Notes: generated from the letters alone by a model not told the origin. A stretch of 37,136 nt of DNA from Clostridia bacterium (GCA_017454525.1 JAFTCT010000030.1:1-37136); one strand, 5' to 3'; counted from the stretch's first letter, positions 1 to 9,575 are shown. Made by a program: numbers and translations.

Positions 1-39
1 AAATCCGCCAAATTAAACACCCCCTTTTTACGGGTTTGA

Positions 40-1830
40 TCACTTGATCTCTTCAAAATCCGCAGGTCCGTGCTTGCACAGCGGACACACGAAGTCGTCG
101 GGAAGTTCCTCGCCCTCGTAAACGTATCCGCAGATCTTGCAGACCCACCCCTTTTTGCCCTCGGTTTTGGGCTTGGGCTTGACGTTCTTCTGATAGTAGG
201 TGTAGGTCATGGTATCCTTGTCGCTCATGACGCGCGCTTCCGTGACCGAACAGATGAACATTCCGTGCGAGCCGAGATCGACGTAATCCTCGACCTTCAG
301 ACTGATCGCCGCGTTGATGTATTTCGGCAGGATCAGCAGTCCGTTATCGGAGCGCACCTTCTCCCATCCCTCGAATTTGTCGGTGTTTCTGCCGCTTCTG
401 AAGCCGAAGTTCTCAAAAACGCTGAAGGGCGCTTCCACCGAGAGGCAGTTGACGTTCAGAACGCCCGTCTGTCTGATCACATGATGAGAATAGTTCGCCT
501 TGTTGATATTGACGGCGACGCGGTTGGGATTGTCGGAGACCTGCGTGACGGTGTTGACGATCAGACCGTTATCGCGCTTGCCGTCGTTCGAGGTCACGAC
601 GTACAGACCGTAACCGATGCGGAAAAGCGCCGTCAGATCGTTCTTGTTGGCGCGCTCCTCGGAACGTGCGATATACTCGCGCGTCAGCTCCTTCGCCATC
701 GCGTCGATCTGCTCCCTGTTTCCGGCGTTCATTGCCGATTTGATCGAGACGGTCGTTTCAAGATAGGTGATATCCTTCGATTTCTCGAACATTCCCTTCA
801 TGATCTTCGCCGCCAGCGGCGCCCACGAGCCGTTCTCGATGAAGCCCACCGTGCGCTTCTTATATCCGCGCTCGACAAGATGCTCGATAAAGGTGCGCAT
901 ATAGGGGAAGATCTCCGCGTTGTAGGTCGTGGTCGCCAGCACGAGCTTGCCGTACCGGAAGGCGTCCTCGACGGCTTCCGCCATATCGCAGCGCGCCAGA
1001 TCGTTGACGGCGACCTTCGGGCAGCCGTTCGCGCGCAGTTTCTCTGCGAGCAGCTCGACGGCTTTTCTCGTGTTGCCGTACACGGAGGTATAGCAGATCA
1101 CGACCCCGTCGGTCTCGACGTCGTAGTTCGACCAGGTGTTATACAGTCCGAGATAGTAGGAGAGATTCTCGCAGAGCACCGGGCCGTGCAGCGGGCAGAT
1201 CGTCTCGATGTCCAGTTCCGCCGCCTTTTTCAAGAGCGCCTGGACCTGCGCGCCGTACTTGCCGACGATGCCGAAGTAGTACCTGCGCGCCTCGCACGCC
1301 CAGTCCTCCTTTGCGTCCAGCGCGCCGAATTTGCCGAATCCGTCTGCGGAAAAGAGGACCTTGTCCTTGCTGTCATAGGTCACCATGACCTCCGGCCAGT
1401 GCACCATCGGCGCAAAGACGAAGGAGAGAATGTGTTTTCCGAGCGACAGCGTGCCGCCGTTCTCAACGGTCAGTTTCTTCTGACACAGCCCTTCCCCGAA
1501 GAAATTGTCGATCATCGCAAAGGCCTTGGCATTTGCCACGACCGTCGCGTCGGGATAGGTCTTAAGAAAATTCGCGATGTTTGCCGAGTGGTCGGGCTCC
1601 ATGTGCTGCACGATCAGATAATCGGGTTTTCGCGCTTTGAGGATCCCCGAAAGATTGTCGAGCCATTCATGTGTGAAGTTGGCGTCGACCGTATCGATGA
1701 CCGCCGTTTTTTCGTCGAGGATCACGTAGGAGTTGTACGCCATTCCGTTCGGAACTACGTACTGTCCCTCAAAAAGATCGATCCTGCGGTCATTGACGCC
1801 TGCGTATTTGATGTCGTCCGAAATGTACAT
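40..1830 (-). CDS. Flavodiiron protein with flavin-reductase and rubredoxin domains
   Basis: A 596-residue cytoplasmic protein that should reduce O2 to water, or NO to N2O, at a diiron site, protecting an anaerobe. Four domains can be read in order. The metallo-beta-lactamase-like diiron domain is at about 1-245, with ligands in HMEPDH (76-81) and later PLHGP. A flavodoxin domain at about 250-395 starts YTSVYGNT. A flavin-reductase-like FMN domain lies at about 400-545. A C-terminal rubredoxin with CKIC and CPLC lies at about 550-596. Most flavodiiron proteins have only the first two domains. Carrying both extra domains suggests an enzyme that brings its own electron-transfer chain. The ATG has a good ribosome site (AAAGGAG). 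No convincing promoter is seen in the 49 bases upstream, so it may be read through from the protease gene. Whether O2 or NO is the main substrate cannot be told from sequence. Confidence 0.93.
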   Translation of the reverse strand: MYISDDIKYAGVNDRRIDLFEGQYVVPNGMAYNSYVILDEKTAVIDTVDANFTHEWLDNLSGILKARKPDYLIVQHMEPDHSANIANFLKTYPDATVVANAKAFAMIDNFFGEGLCQKKLTVENGGTLSLGKHILSFVFAPMVHWPEVMVTYDSKDKVLFSADGFGKFGALDAKEDWACEARRYYFGIVGKYGAQVQALLKKAAELDIETICPLHGPVLCENLSYYLGLYNTWSNYDVETDGVVICYTSVYGNTRKAVELLAEKLRANGCPKVAVNDLARCDMAEAVEDAFRYGKLVLATTTYNAEIFPYMRTFIEHLVERGYKKRTVGFIENGSWAPLAAKIMKGMFEKSKDITYLETTVSIKSAMNAGNREQIDAMAKELTREYIARSEERANKNDLTALFRIGYGLYVVTSNDGKRDNGLIVNTVTQVSDNPNRVAVNINKANYSHHVIRQTGVLNVNCLSVEAPFSVFENFGFRSGRNTDKFEGWEKVRSDNGLLILPKYINAAISLKVEDYVDLGSHGMFICSVTEARVMSDKDTMTYTYYQKNVKPKPKTEGKKGWVCKICGYVYEGEELPDDFVCPLCKHGPADFEEIK

Positions 1831-1879
1831 TGCGTGCTCCTTTCTGTATTACAGAGAATTGATGACGTATGACGGTTTT

Positions 1880-4273
1880 TCAGCCCCAGGTGATCGAAAC
1901 GGCCGCTTCGTTTTCGGAAACACTGTCGACGTTCATCGTCAGGTGCGTGCGCGTACCGTCGTTCCAGACGAGTTTCAGCGCGTCGCCTTCGCCGAAGAGA
2001 ACGTATTCATAGTCCGCGGCGTATCCTTCCTCAACGCAGGGTTCCTTTTCCACGACCTTGATCAGGCGGTTGACTTCTTCGCAGTTGTTGAAGTTGTAAA
2101 TATCGTAAAGCACGCCATTCGACAGATCGTCCTTGAGCGTCGAGTTCACGTGATAAACGAGAATACCGGGTTGACTCAATATGCCCATGTCGTAGCCGAG
2201 TTCTTGAGCTTTCGCCGCCTTGAGCGCGTTGACGCCGTCGGGCGTATAGTAGGTGATGATGAAAAATTCATCAAAGTAGGATCCGTTGCCTTCCCGTGCC
2301 ACGAACAGCGCGTCGCCGGTCGCCGTATAGGAGGAAAGGGTCATTTCATATTCGCCCGCCTTGAGAACGGTCGGATTGATCCAGCCTAAGATCGCCTTGG
2401 AGAAGGGATCGTGGTCGCCCCGGTTCCAGTCCATCATGACCAGTCCGCCGAGCCCCGGCTGTATGCCGTATTTGTAATCGTAATAGTCGTCCAGTCCCAG
2501 CGCGTGGCCTGTCTCGTGGATGACCGTCTCGCAGTTGATCGTCACGCCGAGGTCGTCCACAACGTCATCGTCGTTGTAGATCGGTTCGTCAAAGAATTCT
2601 ATGCTGAACCACATATACCAGAAGATGCTCTTGCCGTCCAGTTTGGTCTCCTCGTCCTCCGAGAAATAACTTGTATACGCCCACCAGAGATCGGAATCCC
2701 CCTCCGAGGTCGAGTAGGGCGCAAGATAGACCAGATAGACGCAGTCGATGCAGCCGTCGCCGTCCGCGTCAAAGTCCGAATAGTCGTAAACGCCGTCGTA
2801 CGCTTTAAGCGAGGCCTCAAGATAAGCATAGTCGTCAGCTCCGGGTTTGCCCCTCTTCAAATCGTACGCTTTTCCGGTGTTGTAAATATCGGCGACCGTC
2901 GCATGAATGTTCAACTGTCCGAAGGACACTTCGCGATAGTACCCGGAAAGCGAGTACCATCCGGTATCTTCCTTCGTTCCGTTGAACGCCTTGTTCAATT
3001 TATCCTTCACCGCGGCGTTCGTGTATTTCGCATCGGTGTTGGTAAAGCCCACGGGAATGACCAGCACTTCGACGTCTCCCGTTGATTTGACGCCCGGCGC
3101 GAGCTGCGGTATATTTTCCCACAGCGTATCGATCACCGGATAGTCGACCTGCTCCTCCACGACCGTGGCGGGCGCGGGGCCGAGTTCGGCTTTGACCAGT
3201 TCGTCGAGCGTGCAGCCCTGGATGAATTCGTACGCTTCGGTCTTGCTCGTATAGTAATGCTTGAGTTCGCCCGTGACGGTCACGGTATCATCCACGTCAA
3301 CGTCCTCGACGCCCTCGCCCTCCAGACGGAAGCAGTCGATCGGCTTGTCGGTCATACCGTTCACCACGATCGTCACCGTAACGTTTCCGTATTCCGCGTT
3401 ATAGGGCGTAGGGACCGCCGTGACGACGCCGGTCAGCGTGTAGGGACCGCCGGGCAGCACCGCGTTGTAACCCAGTTCATACAGACCGTTCACGATCTCC
3501 TCGGGCGTTTCGTAGGTCGGCTGCGGCGGGACGTCGGGATCGGTCTCGCCGTTCCAGGTGAAAACGATCTCATCCAGATACAGCGCGCCGCTGTTGGAGC
3601 GCACGCCGACGAACCCGTATCCTTCGGGAACGGGCAGCGTCATGACTTTATTGGTCCCGTCGTAGGTCAGCGAACCGATCTTCACGCCCTTCTGATCGGT
3701 ATAAAGATCCGCGGGCAAGGAATACGCCGTCTTTTTCGCGTAAACGTCCACGATCCTACCGACCGTCGTCGTACCGTTGAAGGTCACCCGGATCCCGGTG
3801 AATTCGCCGCCGCTGACCGTGGTGACGATCCCGCTGCTGCTGTCTTTGCTGCGGAGTTGGATCGTTCCCTGCGAGCCCGCGGACTGTCCCGTGTAGACCG
3901 CGCCGGACGCGCCGGACGCCGTCCAGCTCTCATAGGACGTTCCGGTCTTTCCGTATGTATTCCCGTTGTTGAGGACGTCCGATACCGCCTCTTCCTCCCC
4001 GGCGATCCCGGTGCTCAATGCGTCGAGCAGCGTTGTGACGTCCTCGATCGACACGGCCGCGTCGCCGTTCAGGTCGTATTCCTTCGCGTCCGTTCCGATC
4101 GCAAGAGCGTCAAGCAGAGTCGTGACGTCCTCGATCGACGCGACGCCGTCGCCGTTCAGATCGTACTTCGACGACGCCGAAGAGACGATCGGAAGAACGG
4201 CAAAAATCATCGCCGCCGCAAGCAGCAGCGGCAGGATCCTGAGCGATCCCGCGGTTTTCCTTTTTTTCATCAT
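1880..4273 (-). CDS. Secreted M6-family metalloprotease with N-terminal dockerin-type repeats
   Basis: A 797-residue exported zinc protease of the immune-inhibitor-A (M6) type. From the chosen ATG there is a basic start (MMKKRK), a hydrophobic signal segment to about residue 33, and then two dockerin-like calcium repeats (DLNGDGVASIEDVTTLL at about 38, DLNGDAAVSIEDVTTLL at about 67). A beta-rich region (about 100-245) and an OB-like region (about 255-360) follow. The peptidase domain from about 390 carries HETGH at 586-590, and the typical GLGGLVMMDWNRGDH segment follows it. A DADGDG calcium loop lies before the active site. A GTG at 4300 would add nine residues but has no ribosome site. The ATG at 4273 follows GGAAAGG at normal spacing, so it was preferred. 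Dockerins bind cohesins or anchor proteins at the cell surface. They are more usual at the C-terminus, and no cohesin is present here. The substrate is unknown. Confidence 0.88.
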   Translation of the reverse strand: MMKKRKTAGSLRILPLLLAAAMIFAVLPIVSSASSKYDLNGDGVASIEDVTTLLDALAIGTDAKEYDLNGDAAVSIEDVTTLLDALSTGIAGEEEAVSDVLNNGNTYGKTGTSYESWTASGASGAVYTGQSAGSQGTIQLRSKDSSSGIVTTVSGGEFTGIRVTFNGTTTVGRIVDVYAKKTAYSLPADLYTDQKGVKIGSLTYDGTNKVMTLPVPEGYGFVGVRSNSGALYLDEIVFTWNGETDPDVPPQPTYETPEEIVNGLYELGYNAVLPGGPYTLTGVVTAVPTPYNAEYGNVTVTIVVNGMTDKPIDCFRLEGEGVEDVDVDDTVTVTGELKHYYTSKTEAYEFIQGCTLDELVKAELGPAPATVVEEQVDYPVIDTLWENIPQLAPGVKSTGDVEVLVIPVGFTNTDAKYTNAAVKDKLNKAFNGTKEDTGWYSLSGYYREVSFGQLNIHATVADIYNTGKAYDLKRGKPGADDYAYLEASLKAYDGVYDYSDFDADGDGCIDCVYLVYLAPYSTSEGDSDLWWAYTSYFSEDEETKLDGKSIFWYMWFSIEFFDEPIYNDDDVVDDLGVTINCETVIHETGHALGLDDYYDYKYGIQPGLGGLVMMDWNRGDHDPFSKAILGWINPTVLKAGEYEMTLSSYTATGDALFVAREGNGSYFDEFFIITYYTPDGVNALKAAKAQELGYDMGILSQPGILVYHVNSTLKDDLSNGVLYDIYNFNNCEEVNRLIKVVEKEPCVEEGYAADYEYVLFGEGDALKLVWNDGTRTHLTMNVDSVSENEAAVSITWG

Positions 4274-4334
4274 TCTTTTTAACCTTTCCGTCAAACGCAC
4301 AAACTATTTTAAGCGTTAACCGTTTATTTAGTAT

Positions 4335-4363
4335 ATTATATCATATCGCTGTGCCAAAAGCAA
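4335..4363 (-). promoter_or_regulatory. Promoter of the M6 protease gene
   Basis: On the minus strand TTGCTT is followed by a 17-base spacer and TATAAT, about 60 bases upstream of the protease ATG. The -10 is perfect and the -35 is weaker than those of the other promoters in the window. Confidence 0.6.
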
Positions 4364-4458
4364 GCAAAAAAAGCCGTCAGCGCCGAAAAAATGCCGCACG
4401 TGCCGATACGCTTACGCTTCTCCTTGCAGGAGCGCGGCGGGCGGCAAGCCGGACCGGC

Positions 4459-4500
4459 AAAAAAGACGGGTCTGTTCACTTTCCGCAAATGAACAGACCC
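4459..4500 (-). terminator. Rho-independent terminator after the phosphodiesterase gene
   Basis: A perfect 11-base-pair stem (GGGTCTGTTCA with its complement, arms 4468-4478 and 4490-4500) has an 11-base loop and a run of T on the minus strand (A4459-4464 on plus). It begins eight bases after the stop of the GGDEF/EAL gene and should end the five-gene unit that starts at 12118. The loop and stem resemble the hairpin at 36998-37032. Confidence 0.9.
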
Positions 4501-4508
4501 TGTGACTG

Positions 4509-6803
4509 TTAAACGATATGGATCGATCCGCCGGAACGGATAAATTCCAAGAAGTCGGTCGCCGCCATCGGCTTGGCGTAGATATACCCCTGAATGACGT
4601 CGCAGCCGAATTCCTTGAGGCGCTTGAGGTCCTCAACGGTCTCAACGCCCTCCTGTGTGACCTTCATGTTCATTTCCTTGGCGAGCGTGATGATCGATTT
4701 CAGCAGGCAGTCGTCGCGTTCTCTCGAGATACCCGGCTTGATGAAGAAGCGGTCGAGTTTGATCTCGTCCATCGGCAGTTCCTTAAGGATGTTGTAGGAG
4801 GAGAAGCCCGAGCCGAAGTCGTCGATCGAGCATTCAAAGCCGTTCTGATGGAATTTTGAAACGATCTTGCTGATGACGTCGTAGTTCTCGTACGCAAAGG
4901 ATTCGGTGAACTCGATCGTCAGGAAGCGGTCTCTGATGCCGTACCGCTTCTTGGTGTCGATATAGTATTCCAGAAATCCCTCTTTGCTCGCGGTCACACG
5001 CGAAACGTTGACGGAGATCGGGATCATGCGGTATCCGCGCGAGATCGATTCCTGAATGAACTTGCAGACCTCCGCCATCACGTAGCGGTCAAGGTTGGAA
5101 ATGAAGCCGTTGGATTCAAAGAGCGGCAGGAATTCGGACGGCGGGCGGAAGCGGTTGTTCTCGGCGTCGTACCAGCGTACCAGCGCCTCGCATCCGTCGG
5201 GACGGTTGCGCTCGACGTTGTACTTCGGCTGATAGAACATCTTGAATTCGCCGTTGCGCAGCGCCGCTTCCATCTTCGCTTCGATCTCCGCCTCGTGCAT
5301 GAAGCTTTCGTGCACTTCCTCGCTGTAAATGCGGATATTGCCGCCCGGCTGGTCGCCGATATTCACGCGGCGCGCGACGATCGCGCGATCGAGCATCTTC
5401 TGGATGCTGTTGTTCTCCTCGCGGTTGACGCAGCAGATACCGATGTTGAGCCGCAGGTAATACTCATGCTGTTTGAGCGCGGGACAGTGGTATGCGATCG
5501 AGGTGATGACTTTCAGTCTGCTCTGCAGCTCCTCCATGGTGGTGAAATGGAGCATCAGGGCGAAGTGGTCGTCGTTGATGCGCGCAAAGACCTCTTCTTC
5601 GAGCATCGAATTGTTGTAGATCTTGACCAGATATTTCAGCGTTTCGTGCGCGACCTCGCTGCCGAAGTTCTCATCGATATAACTGAAGTGCGCGATCTCG
5701 GTATAGACGATCGCATACTTCGTGACCTTGTTCTTCTCAAGCAGTTGCTCCGCCTTCTCGGAGAAATAACTGAACGTCGGGCATCCGTAGATCGGGTCTT
5801 CCTTGTCGTACGCGTCGACCTTTTTCGCAAGGCGGAACCGGACGAGCAGGATATATACCGCAAGACCGATGATGATCAGGACCACCACGACGATGATGGC
5901 GCCCAGAGCGCTTGCCAGCGCGTGGCCCTCCGCGTAAACGTTATAGGAATTGTAGATACTGACAAAGTAGAAACTGCTGCCGGCGTAGCGCGTCGGCTTT
6001 GCGCAGACGACGTAACGCGTCCCGTTGATCTGCACCTCGAGCGCGATGCCGCTCTCGATGCCCGTCTCCACCGCGTCGACCGTCGATTTGTCGGTCGCGG
6101 TGCGCAGGGTCGTGAAGATCTTGTCGTGAAGGGCGATCTCCCCCTTGACCAGCGGGATCTCTCCGCCCTCCAGCACCGCGATCACCTCGTCGGGCTGCGC
6201 GCAGACGTAAAGATAATCGGCGTCGGACTTCGCGTGCAGATTGGCGTAAAGCTCCTTTAAGGTCGACAGGACCGCTTCATGCTGAAAGTAGACGCAGACC
6301 GACTCAATGCTGCCGCTGCGCCCCTTCATGGGGACGTGAATGCCGAACACCCGGTAACTGGAGATCGGATCGTCATAGAAGCCGGTACATCCGAGCGTAT
6401 TGGAGGCGACAAGCGAACGGAGCCGCTCGTTCGCCGCGGAAATATCGGTAGGCAGCGCGTTTTCCGCGTCGTATTCCTGTCCCTTTATGTAGAAGCGCAT
6501 AAAGGCGATGATGTTGTTCTGCGGATCGTCCTTGAGGGAACTGACGTATCCGACGGCGCCGACGCGGTCGGAGGGCATATTGTCGACGATCTCCTGCGCC
6601 TTCGCGACGTAGAGGTCGGTCGTTTCGCCGAGCAGCTCCTGATAGGATTCCGAATAGTGATCGACGGCGTCCACCGCCTGCTTATAAAGACCGGTGGAAA
6701 AATTGTCGATCAGCATGAGCGCGCAGCAGATCAGGATCACCGAAAGGACGGCGGCGATCGAAACGAATATTTCCTTATAGTGCTTGCGGATAAACTTGTT
6801 CAA
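4509..6803 (-). CDS. Membrane-bound c-di-GMP phosphodiesterase (sensor, degenerate GGDEF, EAL)
   Basis: A 764-residue inner-membrane signalling protein. A membrane helix at about 11-33 and another at about 298-322 enclose an external region of about 260 residues that probably senses a ligand (Cache-like in layout, family not certain). Inside are a GGDEF-type domain (about 335-495) and an EAL domain (about 505-760). The GGDEF signature is replaced by RINDDHF (408-414), so cyclase activity is unlikely. The EAL motif is intact (CEALVRW, 538-544), as are DDFGSG and EGVET, so hydrolysis of c-di-GMP to pGpG is the expected activity. The start is a TTG: it follows AAAGGAGG at good spacing, and no ATG at that position competes. 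It is the last gene of the unit with the AAA+ protein and the two signal peptidases, 47 bases after the second peptidase. Confidence 0.9.
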   Translation of the reverse strand: MNKFIRKHYKEIFVSIAAVLSVILICCALMLIDNFSTGLYKQAVDAVDHYSESYQELLGETTDLYVAKAQEIVDNMPSDRVGAVGYVSSLKDDPQNNIIAFMRFYIKGQEYDAENALPTDISAANERLRSLVASNTLGCTGFYDDPISSYRVFGIHVPMKGRSGSIESVCVYFQHEAVLSTLKELYANLHAKSDADYLYVCAQPDEVIAVLEGGEIPLVKGEIALHDKIFTTLRTATDKSTVDAVETGIESGIALEVQINGTRYVVCAKPTRYAGSSFYFVSIYNSYNVYAEGHALASALGAIIVVVVLIIIGLAVYILLVRFRLAKKVDAYDKEDPIYGCPTFSYFSEKAEQLLEKNKVTKYAIVYTEIAHFSYIDENFGSEVAHETLKYLVKIYNNSMLEEEVFARINDDHFALMLHFTTMEELQSRLKVITSIAYHCPALKQHEYYLRLNIGICCVNREENNSIQKMLDRAIVARRVNIGDQPGGNIRIYSEEVHESFMHEAEIEAKMEAALRNGEFKMFYQPKYNVERNRPDGCEALVRWYDAENNRFRPPSEFLPLFESNGFISNLDRYVMAEVCKFIQESISRGYRMIPISVNVSRVTASKEGFLEYYIDTKKRYGIRDRFLTIEFTESFAYENYDVISKIVSKFHQNGFECSIDDFGSGFSSYNILKELPMDEIKLDRFFIKPGISRERDDCLLKSIITLAKEMNMKVTQEGVETVEDLKRLKEFGCDVIQGYIYAKPMAATDFLEFIRSGGSIHIV

Positions 6804-6850
6804 ACGGCAGTCCTCCTTTCAATGAATGCGCGCGGTCTTTGTCCGGCGCG

Positions 6851-7480
6851 TTATTCACCCTTTTTGAGCCGCTCGATCTCCTCTTCGATCAGACGGCGCT
6901 TTTCCTCTTCCTTTTTCGCCTTTTCCTCTTCATCGCTCTTTCTGAGATACTTCTTGATGTCCGGAATGAACATACAGACCGTCAGGGCGATGACGAACAG
7001 GATCAGCAGGATGAAGCCGACGGGACTCGAGAAGAAGCGCATGAGCGCCGTGAGCACGGGCAGGTTCCGGATATACCTTCCGACGATGTTCTCCGCTTTG
7101 GCGGAATACTGACCGTCGTCGGCGAGATTGTGATCCCCTTTGGTCGTGAAGACCGACCGGTCCTCGTTGATCGAAACGACGCGGTGCGTGTTGTAACCGC
7201 CCTGCAGGGCGGGATTTTCCGACCGGAAGATGATCACGTCTCCGACCGAAACGTCGTCCGCCTTCACTTCCTCAATGAAAATGAAGGTCTGCGCGGGGAT
7301 CGTGTCCTCCATACTGTCGGTGATGATCCAGGCGATCGATCTGCCGAAGATGAACGTCGGCTTGCTCTTCGCCTTGTTGATGAACAGCACGGCGACCAGC
7401 AGGACCGACAGACCGAGGATCACGCCGATCACGATATTGGACACCGTCCTTTTCACGCTGCGCGTTTTCTTTTCGCTCAC
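6851..7480 (-). CDS. Signal peptidase I, SipW-like (second copy)
   Basis: A 209-residue membrane serine peptidase of the S26B (SipW/ER) type, which removes signal peptides from exported proteins. An N-terminal membrane helix lies at about 14-34. The nucleophile Ser56 sits in ITDSMED. The usual bacterial lysine is replaced by His99 in YNTHRVV, which is the mark of the SipW/ER branch. The TKGDHN box is at about 113-118. A second helix lies at about 140-165, before a highly charged cytoplasmic tail rich in Glu and Lys. The start is a GTG overlapping the stop of the preceding DUF2357-like gene by four bases, which implies translational coupling. SipW enzymes usually sit beside their own substrates (for example TasA-like fibre proteins), but no such substrate gene is seen nearby. 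Confidence 0.88.
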   Translation of the reverse strand: MSEKKTRSVKRTVSNIVIGVILGLSVLLVAVLFINKAKSKPTFIFGRSIAWIITDSMEDTIPAQTFIFIEEVKADDVSVGDVIIFRSENPALQGGYNTHRVVSINEDRSVFTTKGDHNLADDGQYSAKAENIVGRYIRNLPVLTALMRFFSSPVGFILLILFVIALTVCMFIPDIKKYLRKSDEEEKAKKEEEKRRLIEEEIERLKKGE

Positions 7481-9519
7481 TTTTTCAGGTACCTCATATA
7501 CTCAACGTAGTTGAAGGTCTCGGCGAGCTCGACGCCCTCGCCCTCCGCTTTCGTTTCGGCGGCGCGGCGGACCTTCTTTTTCTTTTTCCGGGGAAGCTTG
7601 CGGTCGCGGATCCCGAGTTCTTCCGCTTCCTTCTTTGCTTCCTCCTCCAGTTTTCTTTTCGCTTCCTCCTCCGCGCGGCGTTTCTCTTCCGCGGCGGCGA
7701 TCCGTGCGGCGATCTCGGAAGCGCGCCGTTCTTCCTCTTCCTTTTTCTGACGCTCTTCCTCGGCGAGGCGCGCTTCTTCCTCCCTTAGGATCCTTGCTTC
7801 TTCCTCTTCGCGGATCCGGCGGGCTTCTTCCTCCGCCGCCAGGCGGGCGGCCTCTTCTTCGGCAAGACGCTTCGCCTCGGCTTCCGCCGCCAGGCGGGCT
7901 TCCTCGGCTTTGCGCTCTTCCTCTTCGCGGCGCTTTCTCTCTTCCTCTTCGCGCCGTTTTCTCTCTTCCTCTTCGAGGCGCTTTCTCTCCTCTTCGGCTC
8001 TGCGGCGCTCCTCCTCGGCTTTACGGCGCGCGATCTCCGCGCGCTTCTGCTCCTCGTAGATCTCGGACGCCGCCAAAGCAACGTCGATGGCGTTCTCGAT
8101 ATCCGCAGAGGATTCCGCGGGCGTCGGCGTATGCAGATCCTTCGCGGGGACCATACGCTGATAGATCGAGTCGAAAACGTTGAATTCACTCGCCTTGAAC
8201 GGCTCGATCTTCGACACGATCTTGGGCGAGAGCGGCTCGTCGGTCGACGCGGCGGAAAGCATCTGCTCGGCGTCGAAATCATTTTTGATCTGATAACGGA
8301 AGATCAGGAACTGGAGCGCGGCGTCGTTATACAGCCGGCGCTTATACTCCTCGCGCACGTCCTCCTTGTCCTCCTGAATGAGCATCTCATAGCCGACGTT
8401 CTCATAACTCTCGACGAATTCCCAGAGTTCGAGACACTGGCGCATATTCTTGTTCTTCAGGATCGCGTTGGTGCGCATGACGGGCGGACGGATGTACGCC
8501 TTGCCCATCGAGGTCACGAAATCCGAGGACATATAGCCCTGAACGATCTTGAGAAGACGTTCGACGCGGAACCAGAGCTCGGTCGTGAAATAGTAGTTTT
8601 TGAGCTGAACGTTCTCTTCGGGTTCCTCAGAAAGTTCGAGATTGATGTTCACCTTGCCCTTGACCTTGCCGCTCGTGAACCTGCCGCCGAAGGAGAGCAT
8701 GGTGCATTTCTCGTCTTTTCCGCTCTTCACCGCCGCCTGATAGCGCTTGGCGATGAAGAAATACAGACGGTTGACGAGGGTGTTGATGAATTTGTTTTCA
8801 TAGGTCAGCATCGTCTCGTCGTTGAAGACGTTCAGGATCTTCGAGGGCGTGATCTCGTCCCCTTCGACCTTGTTGATAAGGTTGGTATGCTGACAGAGAT
8901 GCTGGATCGAACGGTTGTTGATCCGTCTGGAGAGTTCGATCGGGAGCAGCTGCTCGTTCTGTTCGATGAAGCGCGTCGGCGACCGGATAATGGTATCCAG
9001 CGCCGTCAGGTGGTCCTCGATCGCCTTGATCCACTCTTCGTCGATCGCCTTGAGCATATAGCGTTTGCGCAGTTCAAGCGTGAAATCGCCGTCCTGCATT
9101 TCGGCGAGCGTTTCGGGATAGGAAAGATAACTTTTGCCGATCGCGGCGTAGAATTCCGCCGCCTGCCCGTCGATCTCGCCGAGTTCCTCGTTGATGTCCT
9201 CGCCGACAGAAAACTCGTCGCGTTCGACCGTTGGCGCGTTCAGCCGTTCGAGCGCTTCGCGCTCCTCCGGCGTCAGACCGTCGTCCTCATCCTCGTCGGG
9301 CGATACCGTCATATCGCCGACGAACGCCGTGTAGCCGACGTCGCCCTTCCCGATCGGGTTGACGATGACCATCTGCTCCCCGGCGGTCGGGGACGTCCGG
9401 CTGCCGTCGTCCGCGACGTCGTCTTTTTCGTCGATGCCGGTCGGAGAAACCGAAGTGCCCGCGCCCGCGCCCGTGCCCTGTATCAACTTATATTCGTCTT
9501 CATTATGCGGTCCGTTCAT
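7477..9519 (-). CDS. McrC/DUF2357-like protein with long charged coiled coil
   Basis: A 680-residue, probably cytoplasmic protein. Residues 1-95 are acidic and low-complexity. The core (about 100-470) resembles the DUF2357 region of McrC-family proteins, including a segment RRINNRSIQHLCQH. Residues about 485-645 are an almost unbroken Glu/Arg/Lys/Ala heptad-like stretch that should form a long single helix or coiled coil. A Lys/Arg cluster (KLPRKKKKKVRR) and a short conserved-looking tail ending in YMRYLKK follow. I see no PD-(D/E)xK nuclease motif, so it is not a complete McrC. It is 56 bases downstream of the McrB-like AAA+ gene, the usual order for an McrB-McrC pair, and has a good ribosome site (AAAGGAG). 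The likely role is as partner or regulator of the AAA+ protein. The family assignment rests on memory of the DUF and on the pairing. Confidence 0.6.
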   Translation of the reverse strand: MNGPHNEDEYKLIQGTGAGAGTSVSPTGIDEKDDVADDGSRTSPTAGEQMVIVNPIGKGDVGYTAFVGDMTVSPDEDEDDGLTPEEREALERLNAPTVERDEFSVGEDINEELGEIDGQAAEFYAAIGKSYLSYPETLAEMQDGDFTLELRKRYMLKAIDEEWIKAIEDHLTALDTIIRSPTRFIEQNEQLLPIELSRRINNRSIQHLCQHTNLINKVEGDEITPSKILNVFNDETMLTYENKFINTLVNRLYFFIAKRYQAAVKSGKDEKCTMLSFGGRFTSGKVKGKVNINLELSEEPEENVQLKNYYFTTELWFRVERLLKIVQGYMSSDFVTSMGKAYIRPPVMRTNAILKNKNMRQCLELWEFVESYENVGYEMLIQEDKEDVREEYKRRLYNDAALQFLIFRYQIKNDFDAEQMLSAASTDEPLSPKIVSKIEPFKASEFNVFDSIYQRMVPAKDLHTPTPAESSADIENAIDVALAASEIYEEQKRAEIARRKAEEERRRAEEERKRLEEEERKRREEEERKRREEEERKAEEARLAAEAEAKRLAEEEAARLAAEEEARRIREEEEARILREEEARLAEEERQKKEEEERRASEIAARIAAAEEKRRAEEEAKRKLEEEAKKEAEELGIRDRKLPRKKKKKVRRAAETKAEGEGVELAETFNYVEYMRYLKK

Positions 9520-9575
9520 TTCGTTTCTCCTTTCCGTATAAAATCTTTACCCGGCTGCCGCCAAAGACCGGTGCG

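Noticed and set aside
70..1872. Long open frame on the plus strand opposite the flavodiiron gene
   Set aside because: It mirrors the coding frame of a clear four-domain protein in GC-rich DNA, and its translation has no recognisable domain.
1880..4300. Evidence for a cellulosome
   Set aside because: Only one dockerin protein is present, and no cohesin, scaffoldin or glycoside hydrolase lies in the window.
4412..4645. Short minus-strand open frame over the terminator region
   Set aside because: It overlaps the strong terminator and the end of the EAL gene, with no ribosome site or known domain.
7640..8045. Purine/pyrimidine-biased repetitive DNA that looks like a minisatellite
   Set aside because: It is coding sequence for the Glu/Arg-rich coiled coil. 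Repeat units are imperfect and in frame.
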